Of a stretch of 64,000 nucleotides of DNA, positions 8,785-17,687 are shown piece by piece (position 1 is the first letter of the stretch; every line of letters starts with the position of its first letter). The stretch comes from DAOVXM01 sp963746255 (GTDB lineage Bacteria > Chloroflexota > Anaerolineae > Anaerolineales > UBA4823). The notes below the pieces were generated by a model that saw only the letters and a list, made by a program, of their open reading frames with translations, made no database searches and had not been told where the DNA came from. Position numbers and translations under genes: made by a program. The DNA lies in the NCBI GenBank assembly GCA_963746255.1, contig CAVVAJ010000009.1, forward strand, positions 310,001 through 374,000, in the 5' to 3' direction.

Positions 8785-9671
8785 AATGTACTTTCTCCAT
8801 GACTTAGCACATAGAAACTGCGGGGATGGTTTCCAGCGAGATGAACGAAATCGGTTACCAAATAGCCAGCTGCAAATAAACCGATAAAGATTTTACGGGT
8901 ATGGTCACGCCAAACAGTAGCCAAATCGGGCGACTGAGCGCAAAGTTCGGGGAAGCGTGCCGGAATCTCCACTAACAGCAAATTAGCGTCCCCAATTCGA
9001 ATATCTAACAAATTATCCTGCGAAGGGATTACCAATCCATCAAGTCCAAAACTTACTCGATTTACCACCTGCGCACCCGAAGCTGAGTAATGAGCGAAAT
9101 CCAATTTCCGACGCACCTGCCGACTCAACCGTCTTTCAACCCGGCGGGTGTTCACCCACCAATCCACTCGGAAGCGATCGGTAGCCATACCGGCATTGAG
9201 TTCATCGCGCAGCTCGCCATAGTAATCCTGATGGTATGTATTACAAACCGCACCCAGTTTCGCAATGTTCAGCTTGGCATTCCTGCTTTGCAAGGGATCG
9301 AATGTCCAAATGATCCGATCAATACCTTGCTTGCGTACGAGCTGCCACTGAGCCCGTTTCAGCAGGAAGCCTACACCCTGATCGCGGGCTGATGGGAGTA
9401 CACCAAGCATGTGAGAGACGTGTAATAAACGTGGACCGTCAGGTGTATCATAGAAACCCGGGAACCCGAATACAAACCCAATAATTGTACTGTCCTCTGC
9501 ACTCTCCTGATTTGGGTAGGCACCAATCAAGACACCACCATTGTGAACCGCAGCTATTAAGAGATGAGCGGGGACAACCGAGGTTCCATCCCCAGACCAA
9601 ACCACAAGCTGCAGCTCTTCAACCGCCCGCATATCGCTTGGGTTATCAAGTATTCGTAACGAGATATCCAC
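8781..9671 (-). CDS. GNAT-family acyltransferase paired with the racemase/OSBS
   Basis: 296 residues. The N-terminal GNAT fold has the acyl-CoA pyrophosphate-binding region GVLPSARDQGVGFLLK near residue 93, then a family-specific C-terminal part with WTFDPLQSRNAKLNIAKLGA, as in the COG3375 predicted acetyltransferases. Members next to NSAR genes act as succinyl-CoA:D-amino acid N-succinyltransferases, so this enzyme may acylate an amino acid that the next enzyme racemises. GTG start at 9671, six bases after the epimerase stop; an overlapping ATG at 9673 is out of frame. The stop overlaps the next gene. The acyl donor and substrate are inferred from context, not from residues. Confidence 0.82.
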   Translation of the reverse strand: MDISLRILDNPSDMRAVEELQLVVWSGDGTSVVPAHLLIAAVHNGGVLIGAYPNQESAEDSTIIGFVFGFPGFYDTPDGPRLLHVSHMLGVLPSARDQGVGFLLKRAQWQLVRKQGIDRIIWTFDPLQSRNAKLNIAKLGAVCNTYHQDYYGELRDELNAGMATDRFRVDWWVNTRRVERRLSRQVRRKLDFAHYSASGAQVVNRVSFGLDGLVIPSQDNLLDIRIGDANLLLVEIPARFPELCAQSPDLATVWRDHTRKIFIGLFAAGYLVTDFVHLAGNHPRSFYVLSHGESTL

Positions 9672-9677
9672 ATTTAC

Positions 9678-10619
9678 CTACTTTCGACGTGGGCGGCGCA
9701 AGCCACCCCAAAATAATGCCCGCCAATTTTCGTGTTTTAGATATTCCATTTGGGTAGACATTCGCGCTGGCATTAAGTTTAATACGTGTGGAATGGTATC
9801 CAACGTACAGGTACGGTTGGTTGCCAGATAATCCAGCCAGTAAACTGAAACTGGCAATCCAGGAAAAATCGATTCAAGTGTAACAGTCATCCACCGCATA
9901 TAAGGCGGGCGTACCGACAGTATCCGATGGTGGTCCCCGGTTGCCTCCATTACCAGTTCAACAACTTGCTGCAGAGTCAAATATTCAGGACCGCCAAGTT
10001 CTATAGTCAAATTGCGAGTATCGTCTTCGTCGAGAGCCCAGGTGAGACAGGTTGCTATATCCTCTACCCACAGCGGCTGCAGCAAGGTGCTCCCGTCACC
10101 AGGAACGGGAAAGACGAATGGAACCCCGGCGAGGATGCGGGCGATACCAGTCGTGAAACCATCACCGCGGCCAAAGATAACCGCGGTCCGTAGGATAGTG
10201 TAGTCGATACCACTGCGGCGAATGAACTCTTCAGCAATCGCCTTGGCTTTAAAAATGGGGTAGGCAGAGGAACGGTCGGCTCCGAGATGGCTGACTGTCA
10301 GAAACCGGTTAACACCAGCATCGCGGGCGGCAGAGATGACATTCCGGGTGCCTTGAATATCTACTGCCTCCAAATCCCCGTATGCTCCGCGACGTTCGAC
10401 ACCAGCTAAATGATAGACGGTTTCCACACCGACCATCGCGGCCCGTAAACCGCGCTCATCATTCAAGGAGCTCACTGCCACTTCGACAGAGATACCCTTT
10501 GGCAAATCGGGGGAATCGGGCGAAGGTCGGACTAAGGTGCGCACCTGCCACTCATTCTCGACCAGGCTGCGAATCAATGCCTTGCCAATAAAACCAGTGC
10601 CCCCAGTTACAAGAATCAT
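9678..10619 (-). CDS. NAD(P)-dependent epimerase/dehydratase, atypical SDR
   Basis: 313 residues. The Rossmann motif TGGTGFIGKAL starts at residue 5, and VYHLAGVERRG and the downstream SHLGADRSSAYPIFKAKA segment resemble the NDUFA9/complex-I-associated class of atypical SDRs, in which the usual Tyr-x3-Lys is altered. Such proteins bind NAD(P) but often have unknown substrates. It is first in a tight minus-strand operon: only six bases separate its stop from the GNAT start. A TGC-TATAAT extended -10 lies nine bases before its ATG with no Shine-Dalgarno, so translation may be leaderless. The C-terminus is very basic (GGLRRPRRK). Confidence 0.85.
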   Translation of the reverse strand: MILVTGGTGFIGKALIRSLVENEWQVRTLVRPSPDSPDLPKGISVEVAVSSLNDERGLRAAMVGVETVYHLAGVERRGAYGDLEAVDIQGTRNVISAARDAGVNRFLTVSHLGADRSSAYPIFKAKAIAEEFIRRSGIDYTILRTAVIFGRGDGFTTGIARILAGVPFVFPVPGDGSTLLQPLWVEDIATCLTWALDEDDTRNLTIELGGPEYLTLQQVVELVMEATGDHHRILSVRPPYMRWMTVTLESIFPGLPVSVYWLDYLATNRTCTLDTIPHVLNLMPARMSTQMEYLKHENWRALFWGGLRRPRRK

Positions 10620-10628
10620 TGCTCGTGC

Positions 10629-10637
10629 ATTATAGCA
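10629..10637 (-). promoter_or_regulatory. Extended -10 promoter of the epimerase operon
   Basis: On the minus strand TGC-TATAAT (hexamer 10629-10634), nine bases before the ATG at 10619. No Shine-Dalgarno in the nine bases, so the mRNA leader would be about 2-3 bases long. Confidence 0.6.
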
Positions 10638-10796
10638 CGTGACTTTCCTGACAGCATTTTGGCGAAACGCACCAGTTCACAGGCAGCCTTCCGCATACAT
10701 GGGACATGGTTATTCAATTCATATAGTACAAACCATAGAAAAACTATAATCCCGACATAGTCTGTCTACGAGTACCCATAGGAGTGAAGAAATACG

Positions 10797-11806
10797 ATGG
10801 ATTCCAAAAACCATATCGACTAGAAGATTACCTTGCGTCCAGGACTACCGAGGGATACCTATTCATGCTTTAAGATAGCTGCAGAGGCCTTGTTTGATTT
10901 TATCTGCCGCAGCGGACAAAGCGAGAGTTCAGCACCCCCACAATTATCCGATTACAACAGAATGCGGGGGGATTTCGGTTCACTTTACTCTCATCTGCAA
11001 GATACTGGGGAATATTTTTGGGTTGCGGCTAGTGCTGATGAGCTGATTGGTTACGCCCGCTCAACGCTGCGGGATGGCGTTTTGGAACTGACTGATTTCT
11101 TCCTCTGACCGAATGAACAAGCCCGGGGAGTTGGTAAAGCACTGCTTGAACACGCTTTCCCACGCGGACATCACCAGCAAAGATTAATTATCGCCACGCT
11201 GGATCAACGCGCCCAAGCTCGCTATTTTAAGGCTGGGGCTTACCCTGTAACACTGGTCTACACATTCGGTGGAACCCAACACGTAAACAATGTCATCTCA
11301 GACCTGGACTTTGAACCGATCCAAGCAACCCCGAATACCCTCGAATCGCTAGTCAAAATAGATTCAGTGCTATTGGGACACCGACGGGATGAAGATCACG
11401 AGTGGCTGTTGGAAACCGTCAGGGATACTTATACATGCGGCGCGGCGAGGTACTTGGATATGGTTACCAAGGGCATTTTAATGGACCATTCGCGCTCCCA
11501 GATGAAAACTATTTCCTGGTTGTTCTTAACCACACAGAAAACGAAGCCGCCGCGCAGGAGCAGGATTTTGAAATCGATATCCCACTCGCAAACCGGGTAG
11601 CCGTGGACCATATGCTGCGGCGAGGGCATCAGATCAGCCCATTCATTGCCATATTCATGGCAGACGCCACCCATGCCCAATTCAAAAAGTATATTCTCAC
11701 GAGTCCCCCTTTCTTCATATTAAGTATATTAAGTAAGTGGATTAAGAACAGAAATTATGGAATAATCGCGGGTGTCGGTTATTCGCTACTCGCGTTTATT
11801 TACTGA
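10797..11806 (+). pseudogene. Decayed tandem-GNAT acetyltransferase
   Basis: ATG at 10797 opens a frame that encodes an N-terminal GNAT domain (GEYFWVAASADELIGYARS; PNEQARGVGKALLEHA), interrupted by TAG at 10821 and TGA at 11106. It continues without break past 11106 into the interdomain region (GHRRDEDHEWLLE). A frameshift near 11415 moves the reading to the frame of 11402, which encodes the second domain (YMRRGEVLGYGYQG, FEIDIPLANRVAVDHML, YILTSPPFF). The order matches the tandem-GNAT architecture of roughly 300 residues that I associate with Chloroflexota. The natural end was probably just after PPFF, near 11725; the frame then runs to 11806. Three lesions make a functional product very unlikely. 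Confidence 0.85.
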
Positions 11807-11907
11807 TATCGATTAGAAAATCCAAGCCGTAGACGGGTGCTAGTGACTCCGGATTATAACTAAATCTGCGTTCTGGCCATTATTCCGATGCGGCACTTAT
11901 GCATCGA

Positions 11908-13359
11908 CTAAGCATCATACGTTGAAGAGGTCACATCTCCGCCGCTGCCCGTCCAATTCGTATGGTAAAACTCGCCGCGGGGACGATCAACACGCTCGTA
12001 AGTATGGGCGCCGAAATAATCTCGCTGTGCCTGAATTAGATTGGCAGGCAGTCGTTCATGACGATAACCGTCATAAAAAGCTAGTGCACTTGACATTGCT
12101 GGGACAGGAATGCCGCACTGGACTGCAAATCGAATCACCCGCCGCCATGCTGCTTGTGAGGCTTCAATCTCTCCCTTGAAATACGGATCAAACAACAGGT
12201 TCGGCAGGTCCGGTTGGTTATCATAGGCTTCCTTTATCTTACCCAAGAAGGCTGAGCGGATGATACAACCGCCGCGCCACATCAGGGCAATACCTCCGTA
12301 ATTCAGATTCCATTTGTACTCTGCTGCCGCTGCACTCATTAACATGTAGCCCTGGGTATATGAAATGATCTTCGCAGCGTACAGCGCCAAACGAATATCG
12401 TCAACAATGTCGTTAGGCACGTCTGTAGAGCAATCTTCTGGACCAGATAGCAACTTGGAGGCAGCAGTTCGCGCTTCTTTTAGGGCTGAGAGCGAACGTG
12501 CTTGAACGGCTTCGGTTATCAATGTCAGCGGCATTCCGGTCTCCAGGGCTGCGTTAACTGTCCACCTACCGGTGCCTTTTTGTCCTGCTGCATCTAGGAT
12601 CATCTCTACCAGGGGGCGTCCTTGTTCATCCTGATAAGCCATGATATCGCGCGTGATCTCAATTAAATAGGAATCCAGCACGCCTTCGTTCCACTGCGCA
12701 AACGTTTGATGCAGTTCCTGGTAATTCATTTTATAGGCATCGCGCATCAAATGGTAAGCCTCACTGATTAGCTGCATGTCTCCATATTCAATCCCGTTAT
12801 GGACCATCTTTACGAAATGTCCAGCACCGTCCTCACCAACCCAATCGCAGCAAGGCACATTGCCATCAACTTTGGCGGCGATATCTTGGAAGATATCTTT
12901 CACTGCATGCCAAGCCTCTGGCGAACCGCCTGGCATGATCGAAGGACCAAATCGAGCGCCCTCTTCCCCACCAGAAATACCGGTACCAATGAAATATAGC
13001 CCTTGTTCTTCAAGTTCGGCAGTCCTGCGGATGCTGTCATGAAAATTCGAATTACCGCCATCAATGATGATATCACCAGGTTCGAGATATAGGGTTATTT
13101 CGGCAATCAGCTCGTCAACTGGCTTGCCGGCTTTCACCATCATCATCACCCGGCGCGGGCGCTTGAGTGTGCCAACCAGTTCCTCAATAGACTGCGCCCC
13201 GACGACCTGTGTTCCATGAGCACTGCCTGCTAGGAAATCAGCTACTTTTGATGTGGTACGGTTGTAAACCGTTACGCGATAGCCATGATCATTCATGTTG
13301 AGAACCAGATTCTGTCCCATCACTGCCAAACCGATTAAACCGATATCAGATTGTGCCAT
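11908..13359 (-). CDS. gnd: 6-Phosphogluconate dehydrogenase, decarboxylating
   Basis: 483 residues, full length for the dimeric type. It oxidises 6-phosphogluconate to ribulose-5-phosphate and CO2 with NADP in the oxidative pentose phosphate pathway. Visible motifs: Rossmann GLAVMGQNL near residue 10, GGNSNFHDS near 101, GISGGEEGARFGPSIMPGG, catalytic KMVHNGIEYGDMQ near 184 and a C-terminal helix region with HTNWTGSGGD. A GGGAG ribosome site precedes the ATG. The gene upstream in transcription order is the wrecked FGGY sugar kinase, so the pair may once have been a gluconate-use unit (kinase then dehydrogenase). gnd itself appears intact. Confidence 0.96.
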   Translation of the reverse strand: MAQSDIGLIGLAVMGQNLVLNMNDHGYRVTVYNRTTSKVADFLAGSAHGTQVVGAQSIEELVGTLKRPRRVMMMVKAGKPVDELIAEITLYLEPGDIIIDGGNSNFHDSIRRTAELEEQGLYFIGTGISGGEEGARFGPSIMPGGSPEAWHAVKDIFQDIAAKVDGNVPCCDWVGEDGAGHFVKMVHNGIEYGDMQLISEAYHLMRDAYKMNYQELHQTFAQWNEGVLDSYLIEITRDIMAYQDEQGRPLVEMILDAAGQKGTGRWTVNAALETGMPLTLITEAVQARSLSALKEARTAASKLLSGPEDCSTDVPNDIVDDIRLALYAAKIISYTQGYMLMSAAAAEYKWNLNYGGIALMWRGGCIIRSAFLGKIKEAYDNQPDLPNLLFDPYFKGEIEASQAAWRRVIRFAVQCGIPVPAMSSALAFYDGYRHERLPANLIQAQRDYFGAHTYERVDRPRGEFYHTNWTGSGGDVTSSTYDA

Positions 13360-13429
13360 CTGTTAAACTCCCTTCGATATATACATTCCCATATAGATTT
13401 CTCTTGTCCTGCATCGCCGACAAGTGGAT

Positions 13430-14336
13430 CTAGTGTGCCGCCAGAACAGGTTTAAAAGTGCTCCCAAATGGTGAAGGATATACTTCCAGCGTCTTCACTA
13501 TACCCAGCGAACGTAGCGCAAGCAGTGCAGTGCCGCGTTCTGTAATTTCCGGAACCGAAGATATCACCAGCGGTTCACCCAAGGCATCGGATAGAATCTG
13601 CGTCCAGAATTTTGAATTTGATAAAGTCCTGCCGCTCGCGATCACCAGGGGTCGCTGCGCAGCGCGCGGTGCCAACAATTGGTAGAATTCAGCAATTCGA
13701 AGTGCACCCTTCTTGATCTGCACGGAGAAACTCCAGCGGGGTTGTAGCAATATGATACCTGAGATCATACCACGCGCATCACCACGCCATCCAGGTCTGC
13801 GCTCACCGGCGAGGAGTGCAAGAATTCACCATTGTCATCCAGGGCTGATCCTGCGTCATTAATTCAGGTTGATATTGTGTGAGCCAGATAAATCGCGCCG
13901 GTAAGTAGGTTACGTGCAGGACACAACCGGTACGCTGGTGTACCTGCTCTTCATCAAAGATGGAACGCATGTCAGGAATAACCTTTGATGGCCTGGTATC
14001 CGCATAGGTATAGACAGGTGTAACCGGATTGTACGCACTGTCCACTCCTAGATGATTACTGACAAATTTACACATCGCAACAGCCGCAACCTGGTCGGCG
14101 ATATCTCCCACTTTCTCATAGGTCTCATCAATACAATGCGAACAACTCTCTGTCAAACTCGCAGTTGAGATATCCGCGCGGTCGTCTTTACCCATCACCA
14201 ATTTCAACCGCTGACGGGAAGTCGCTTCAGGGAGGCTGCGTCCGAGGTGGTCGAAGAGCAGTGAACGAATTGATGACATGCTAATATCGATCGCTAGTAT
14301 GAGCGGGAGTTCGGCCTGTGTTATGGCTGTCTGCAT
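13430..14336 (-). pseudogene. Decayed FGGY-family sugar kinase with a large internal deletion
   Basis: The 5' part (14336 to 13803) encodes the FGGY N-terminal start LPLILAIDISMSSIRSLLFD and the region VAAVAMCKFVSNHLGVD to RFIWLTQ. It ends in a frameshifted TGA. The 3' part (13768 to 13430) encodes the C-terminal FGGY region: LLAPRAAQRPLVIASGRTLSNS, WTQILSDALGEP and ITERGTALLALRSLG. The roughly 200 residues normally between these, including the catalytic Asp of the family, are missing. The N-terminal phosphate loop GTSS has become SMSS. Deletion plus frameshifts plus motif loss mark a dead gene. Its position just upstream of gnd suggests a former gluconokinase; xylulokinase-type is also possible. 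Confidence 0.85.
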
Positions 14337-14520
14337 AATATCAACTCAACCTTTGCACGGTTGTTATGGCATACTAGTTGTCTGGGTGACACCCATTATA
14401 ACGCTCAGACCTTATTATAATTGTGCTCCAGTCGGGGGGACTGAAACGGTCCTCGCTGATGCATCGTTAAACTCTTTAGGTTCTCTTAAGGCAACCGATA
14501 GATGAAGTTAAAGACAATTC

Positions 14521-14550
14521 CGGACTATATTGGTAAGATGCTGTAGTCCG
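14521..14550 (+). promoter_or_regulatory. Inverted repeat upstream of the MoxR operon
   Basis: Perfect 7-bp arms CGGACTA / TAGTCCG separated by 16 bp. Between the arms lies TGG-TAAGAT, an extended -10-like element, with AAGACA 17 bp upstream of it. This could be an operator covering a weak promoter 80 bp before the moxR start, or a leader hairpin. The rest of 14337-14625 shows no gene. Confidence 0.4.
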
Positions 14551-14625
14551 AGAAACACTTGTCTCTCGTCGACCAATTAAAGTATACAAGAATAACCAAC
14601 TGAAACGATAGTATAGGAGCAGCAA

Positions 14626-15618
14626 ATGAATATTTCCAGTGTACGGGATATGAACATGCATGTGAAAGAAGAAGCAATTTTCATCCAAGATTTACTGGCT
14701 GAAATCAACAAGGTAATGGTAGGTCAAGAAGCGTTAGTTGAACGCGTGCTGATCGCCCTGCTGGCTGACGGGCATGTTTTGCTAGAGGGTGTACCCGGAT
14801 TAGCGAAAACTCTACTGATCAAAACCGTCTCCGAGACCATCAATGCTGATTTCTCACGGATCCAGTTCACACCAGACTTACTGCCAGCTGATTTAATCGG
14901 AACCCAAATTTACAGCCCCCAGACGGGAGAATTCCGCGTCCACCAAGGTCCAATATTCTCCAACCTGGTTCTGGCAGATGAGATCAACCGTGCTCCAGCC
15001 AAAGTACAGAGCGCACTATTAGAAGCCATGCAGGAACGGCAAATAACAATCGGTGATAAGAGCTTCAAGCTGGATGACCTTTTCCTGGTGTTGGCGACCC
15101 AAAATCCGATTGAACAAGAAGGCACTTACCCGCTGCCAGAAGCACAGGTTGACCGCTTTATGCTCAAGGTTAAGGTTGATTACCCCTCACGTTCTGAGGA
15201 GCGTTTGATTGTTGATCGCATGACCGGAGCAGTTTTACCGAACGTCCACCCGATCATCAGCCCAGAAGAGATACTCCATGCCCGAAAAGTCGTACGTGGA
15301 ATTTACGTAGACGAAAAGATCAAAGAGTATGTGATTGATTTAGTTATGGCGACACGCCAACCAGCTCTAAACGGTCTCCCCGAACTGGCTAATCTGATCG
15401 AATTCGGCGCATCCCCGCGCGCGAGCATATACCTGATAAATGCTTCTAGAGCGCATGCCTTTTTGAAAGGGCGTGGGTTCGTTACACCGGAAGATATTAA
15501 GCAGATCGCACCAGATGTACTCCGGCACCGAATTATTACGAATTACGAAGCTGAAGCGGAAAATATCACCAGCGACCACCTAGTTCAAAGAATATTAGAT
15601 CACACCGACGTCCCATAG
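14626..15618 (+). CDS. MoxR-family AAA+ ATPase
   Basis: 330 residues. Walker A is the MoxR variant GVPGLAKT (near residue 54), Walker B LVLADEINRAPAKVQ (near 116), sensor region ATQNPIEQEGTYPLPEAQ with the usual DRF after it. MoxR ATPases act as chaperones that remodel or activate VWA-domain partners, usually encoded next door, and here followed by DUF58 and two VWA proteins. It is the first gene of the operon, with an AGGAG ribosome site seven bases before the ATG. A perfect hairpin separates it from the DUF58 gene, which may allow different expression of the ATPase and its partners. Confidence 0.94.
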   Translation: MNISSVRDMNMHVKEEAIFIQDLLAEINKVMVGQEALVERVLIALLADGHVLLEGVPGLAKTLLIKTVSETINADFSRIQFTPDLLPADLIGTQIYSPQTGEFRVHQGPIFSNLVLADEINRAPAKVQSALLEAMQERQITIGDKSFKLDDLFLVLATQNPIEQEGTYPLPEAQVDRFMLKVKVDYPSRSEERLIVDRMTGAVLPNVHPIISPEEILHARKVVRGIYVDEKIKEYVIDLVMATRQPALNGLPELANLIEFGASPRASIYLINASRAHAFLKGRGFVTPEDIKQIAPDVLRHRIITNYEAEAENITSDHLVQRILDHTDVP

Positions 15619-15640
15619 AATGTGTTGGGAATAGATAAGC

Positions 15641-15673
15641 GCCTCGGAGTTATCCAACAGGAATCTCCGAGGC
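15641..15673 (+). other. Intercistronic hairpin between moxR and DUF58 genes
   Basis: Perfect 9-bp stem GCCTCGGAG / CTCCGAGGC with a 15-base loop, 22 bp after the moxR stop and 22 bp before the next ATG. No U-run follows, so it is more likely an mRNA-stability or partial-termination element than a full terminator. Confidence 0.6.
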
Positions 15674-15695
15674 AGAATCATAAACGGAGAAAGAT

Positions 15696-16583
15696 ATGCT
15701 TTCACCAGAATTGATGAAAAAAATCCGCCGAATCGAAATCCGCACCCGCCGTTTAGTCAATGACAGCTTCGCTGGTGAGTACCACTCGATCTTCAAAGGA
15801 CGTGGGATGGAATTTGACGAAGTCCGCCCATACCAGGTCGGTGACGAAATTCGGACAATTGATTGGAATGTAACTGCTAGAACTGGCGAGCCTTATGTGA
15901 AGCGCTATGTCGAGGAGCGGGAACTGACTGTCATGCTGTTGGTGGATGCAAGCGGATCTGAAGACTTTGGGTCGGTGCAGCGCTTCAAACGTGAACTGGC
16001 TGCAGAACTTACCGCCGTGCTGGCTTTCGCGGCAACGACCAACAATGATCGGGTTGGATTAGTGATGTTTACCGATCAAATAGAGTTAATTGTCCCGCCT
16101 CGCAAAGGGCGTACGCACATTCTGCGATTGATCAGAGAACTACTGGCATTTGAACCAAAGGGACGTGGTACAGATATCAAGCTGGCGCTGGACACTGTCA
16201 ACCGGATTTTAAAACGTCGCGGGATCCTGTTCCTCATATCTGATTTCATCGCAGACGCAGACAAATATCGTCGAGCCCTGGCGGTCACTAACCGCCGGCA
16301 TGACCTGATTGCGGTTGATTTGTATGACCCGCTAGAAAATGAAATAAAAGATGTGGGACTCTTGTCTCTACAAGATCCAGAAACCGACGATATAGTCTGG
16401 GCAGATACGAGCAGTAAAGCATGGCGGCAGTCCTACCAACAGCGTTTGCAGCTGCTGGAAATGGATAAACAGAGAATCTTCCGCCAAAGTAAAGTCACCC
16501 GGATCAAGATTGGTACCAACGAGGACTACACCAACCCGTTAATGACGTTCTTTGATGAGAGGGCAAAGCGGATCCGCCGCTAG
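15696..16583 (+). CDS. DUF58 / VWA-like protein of the Bat operon
   Basis: 295 residues. The N-terminal DUF58 motif GEYHSIFKGRGMEFDEVR, followed by YQVGDEIRTIDWN, is clear. The C-terminal half is VWA-like with an intact MIDAS core DASGSEDF near residue 86. DUF58 proteins accompany MoxR ATPases and are thought to be their soluble partners. No membrane segment or signal peptide was seen, so it is cytoplasmic. A GGAGA ribosome site precedes the ATG. An 81-bp gap leads to the next gene. Specific function is unknown beyond membership of the MoxR/Bat complex. Confidence 0.92.
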   Translation: MLSPELMKKIRRIEIRTRRLVNDSFAGEYHSIFKGRGMEFDEVRPYQVGDEIRTIDWNVTARTGEPYVKRYVEERELTVMLLVDASGSEDFGSVQRFKRELAAELTAVLAFAATTNNDRVGLVMFTDQIELIVPPRKGRTHILRLIRELLAFEPKGRGTDIKLALDTVNRILKRRGILFLISDFIADADKYRRALAVTNRRHDLIAVDLYDPLENEIKDVGLLSLQDPETDDIVWADTSSKAWRQSYQQRLQLLEMDKQRIFRQSKVTRIKIGTNEDYTNPLMTFFDERAKRIRR

Positions 16584-16664
16584 GCAGGCGAAAAATATCC
16601 ACTACCCTGGTCTTCTCAATAACTATGCACTCGCGAGATGGTTCGGAGACAATAAGGATTTGGT

Positions 16665-17687
16665 ATGCAGCGAAAAATATTTACTACTCTCATCACACTT
16701 GTTTTCCTGTTAGCAGCAACAATACTGCCGGCAGCGGCTCAAGACACCGTTCAGGCTGAACTGCAGGTGCCGGATGGCCAATATACTGTTGGAGATCCGA
16801 TCCTGCTCACATTGGTCGTTTCCCATCCGGCTGATTACCAGGTGATCCCGCTAACACTTGGGGAAACCCTGGGCGATCTGTTTGTCTATGGTCAGTCACC
16901 AATGCAAACAGTCCGCAATTCTGATGGAACAGCAACAACCACGCAGACGATAGATACCAGATTGTTTGCCCCAGGCGATTATGAAATCCCCGTACTGGCG
17001 TTTAACATCAGTGATGGTGCTGGCAATTTAATCGCGGTTGAGACACCCACCACAGCGGTAAGTGTTGCTTCAATATTAAATGAGGGGGACACCGAGCTCC
17101 GCGATATCAAACCGCAAGCCGAGCTGCCTTTTTTGAATATCTTGCCGTGGGTCATCGCCGCTGCTGCGGTGGGCTTAATTGGCGCGGCAGGTTTTATGAT
17201 CTGGCGACATAGGCAAAAACAGACAGTATTTAGTCAGATAGACAACCGGCTCCCGCATGAGGTCATTCTTGATGAACTGAACCGAGTGCAGGGTTTAAGG
17301 CTGCCGGATGAAGGGCGGTTCAAAGAACACTATACCCTGATCTCGGATATGATGCGCGTTTATGCAGAGCGAATCTTTAAGTTTCCGGTGCTCGAACGCA
17401 CGACAAGTGAGGTACAAATCGGGTTGAAGACGATACAAATTGACGCAGATTTGGCCAATACTTTTATCGATGTCCTTGATGAGAGTGATATGGTCAAATT
17501 CGCCAAGGTGACACCAGATAGAGAAAGTGCCTATATGCTGATTGAAAAGAGCCGCCGATTTGTCGAAGGGACCAAACCGAAACCAGCTGCAGAAGATGCA
17601 CTCGAGAAAAATGGTGATTTGTACAATCCAAGAATGAGCAAAATGAATGAAACCCGGTTCCACCCGCCAACGGAGGTGACCCCATGA
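16665..17687 (+). CDS. Secreted/membrane protein of the Bat operon
   Basis: 340 residues. N-terminal signal peptide ending in the AAA-Q cleavage region near residue 25, an extracytoplasmic beta-rich domain (about 26-150), one transmembrane helix near 155-177 (WVIAAAAVGLIGAAGFMIW) followed by basic residues, then a cytoplasmic helical domain of about 150 residues. This matches the small BatD-like or DUF4381-like members seen between DUF58 and VWA genes. The extracytoplasmic part could bind the VWA proteins. The stop overlaps the next start by four bases (ATGA), and the ribosome site GGAGGTGA of the next gene lies within its last codons. The exact role is unknown. Confidence 0.78.
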   Translation: MQRKIFTTLITLVFLLAATILPAAAQDTVQAELQVPDGQYTVGDPILLTLVVSHPADYQVIPLTLGETLGDLFVYGQSPMQTVRNSDGTATTTQTIDTRLFAPGDYEIPVLAFNISDGAGNLIAVETPTTAVSVASILNEGDTELRDIKPQAELPFLNILPWVIAAAAVGLIGAAGFMIWRHRQKQTVFSQIDNRLPHEVILDELNRVQGLRLPDEGRFKEHYTLISDMMRVYAERIFKFPVLERTTSEVQIGLKTIQIDADLANTFIDVLDESDMVKFAKVTPDRESAYMLIEKSRRFVEGTKPKPAAEDALEKNGDLYNPRMSKMNETRFHPPTEVTP

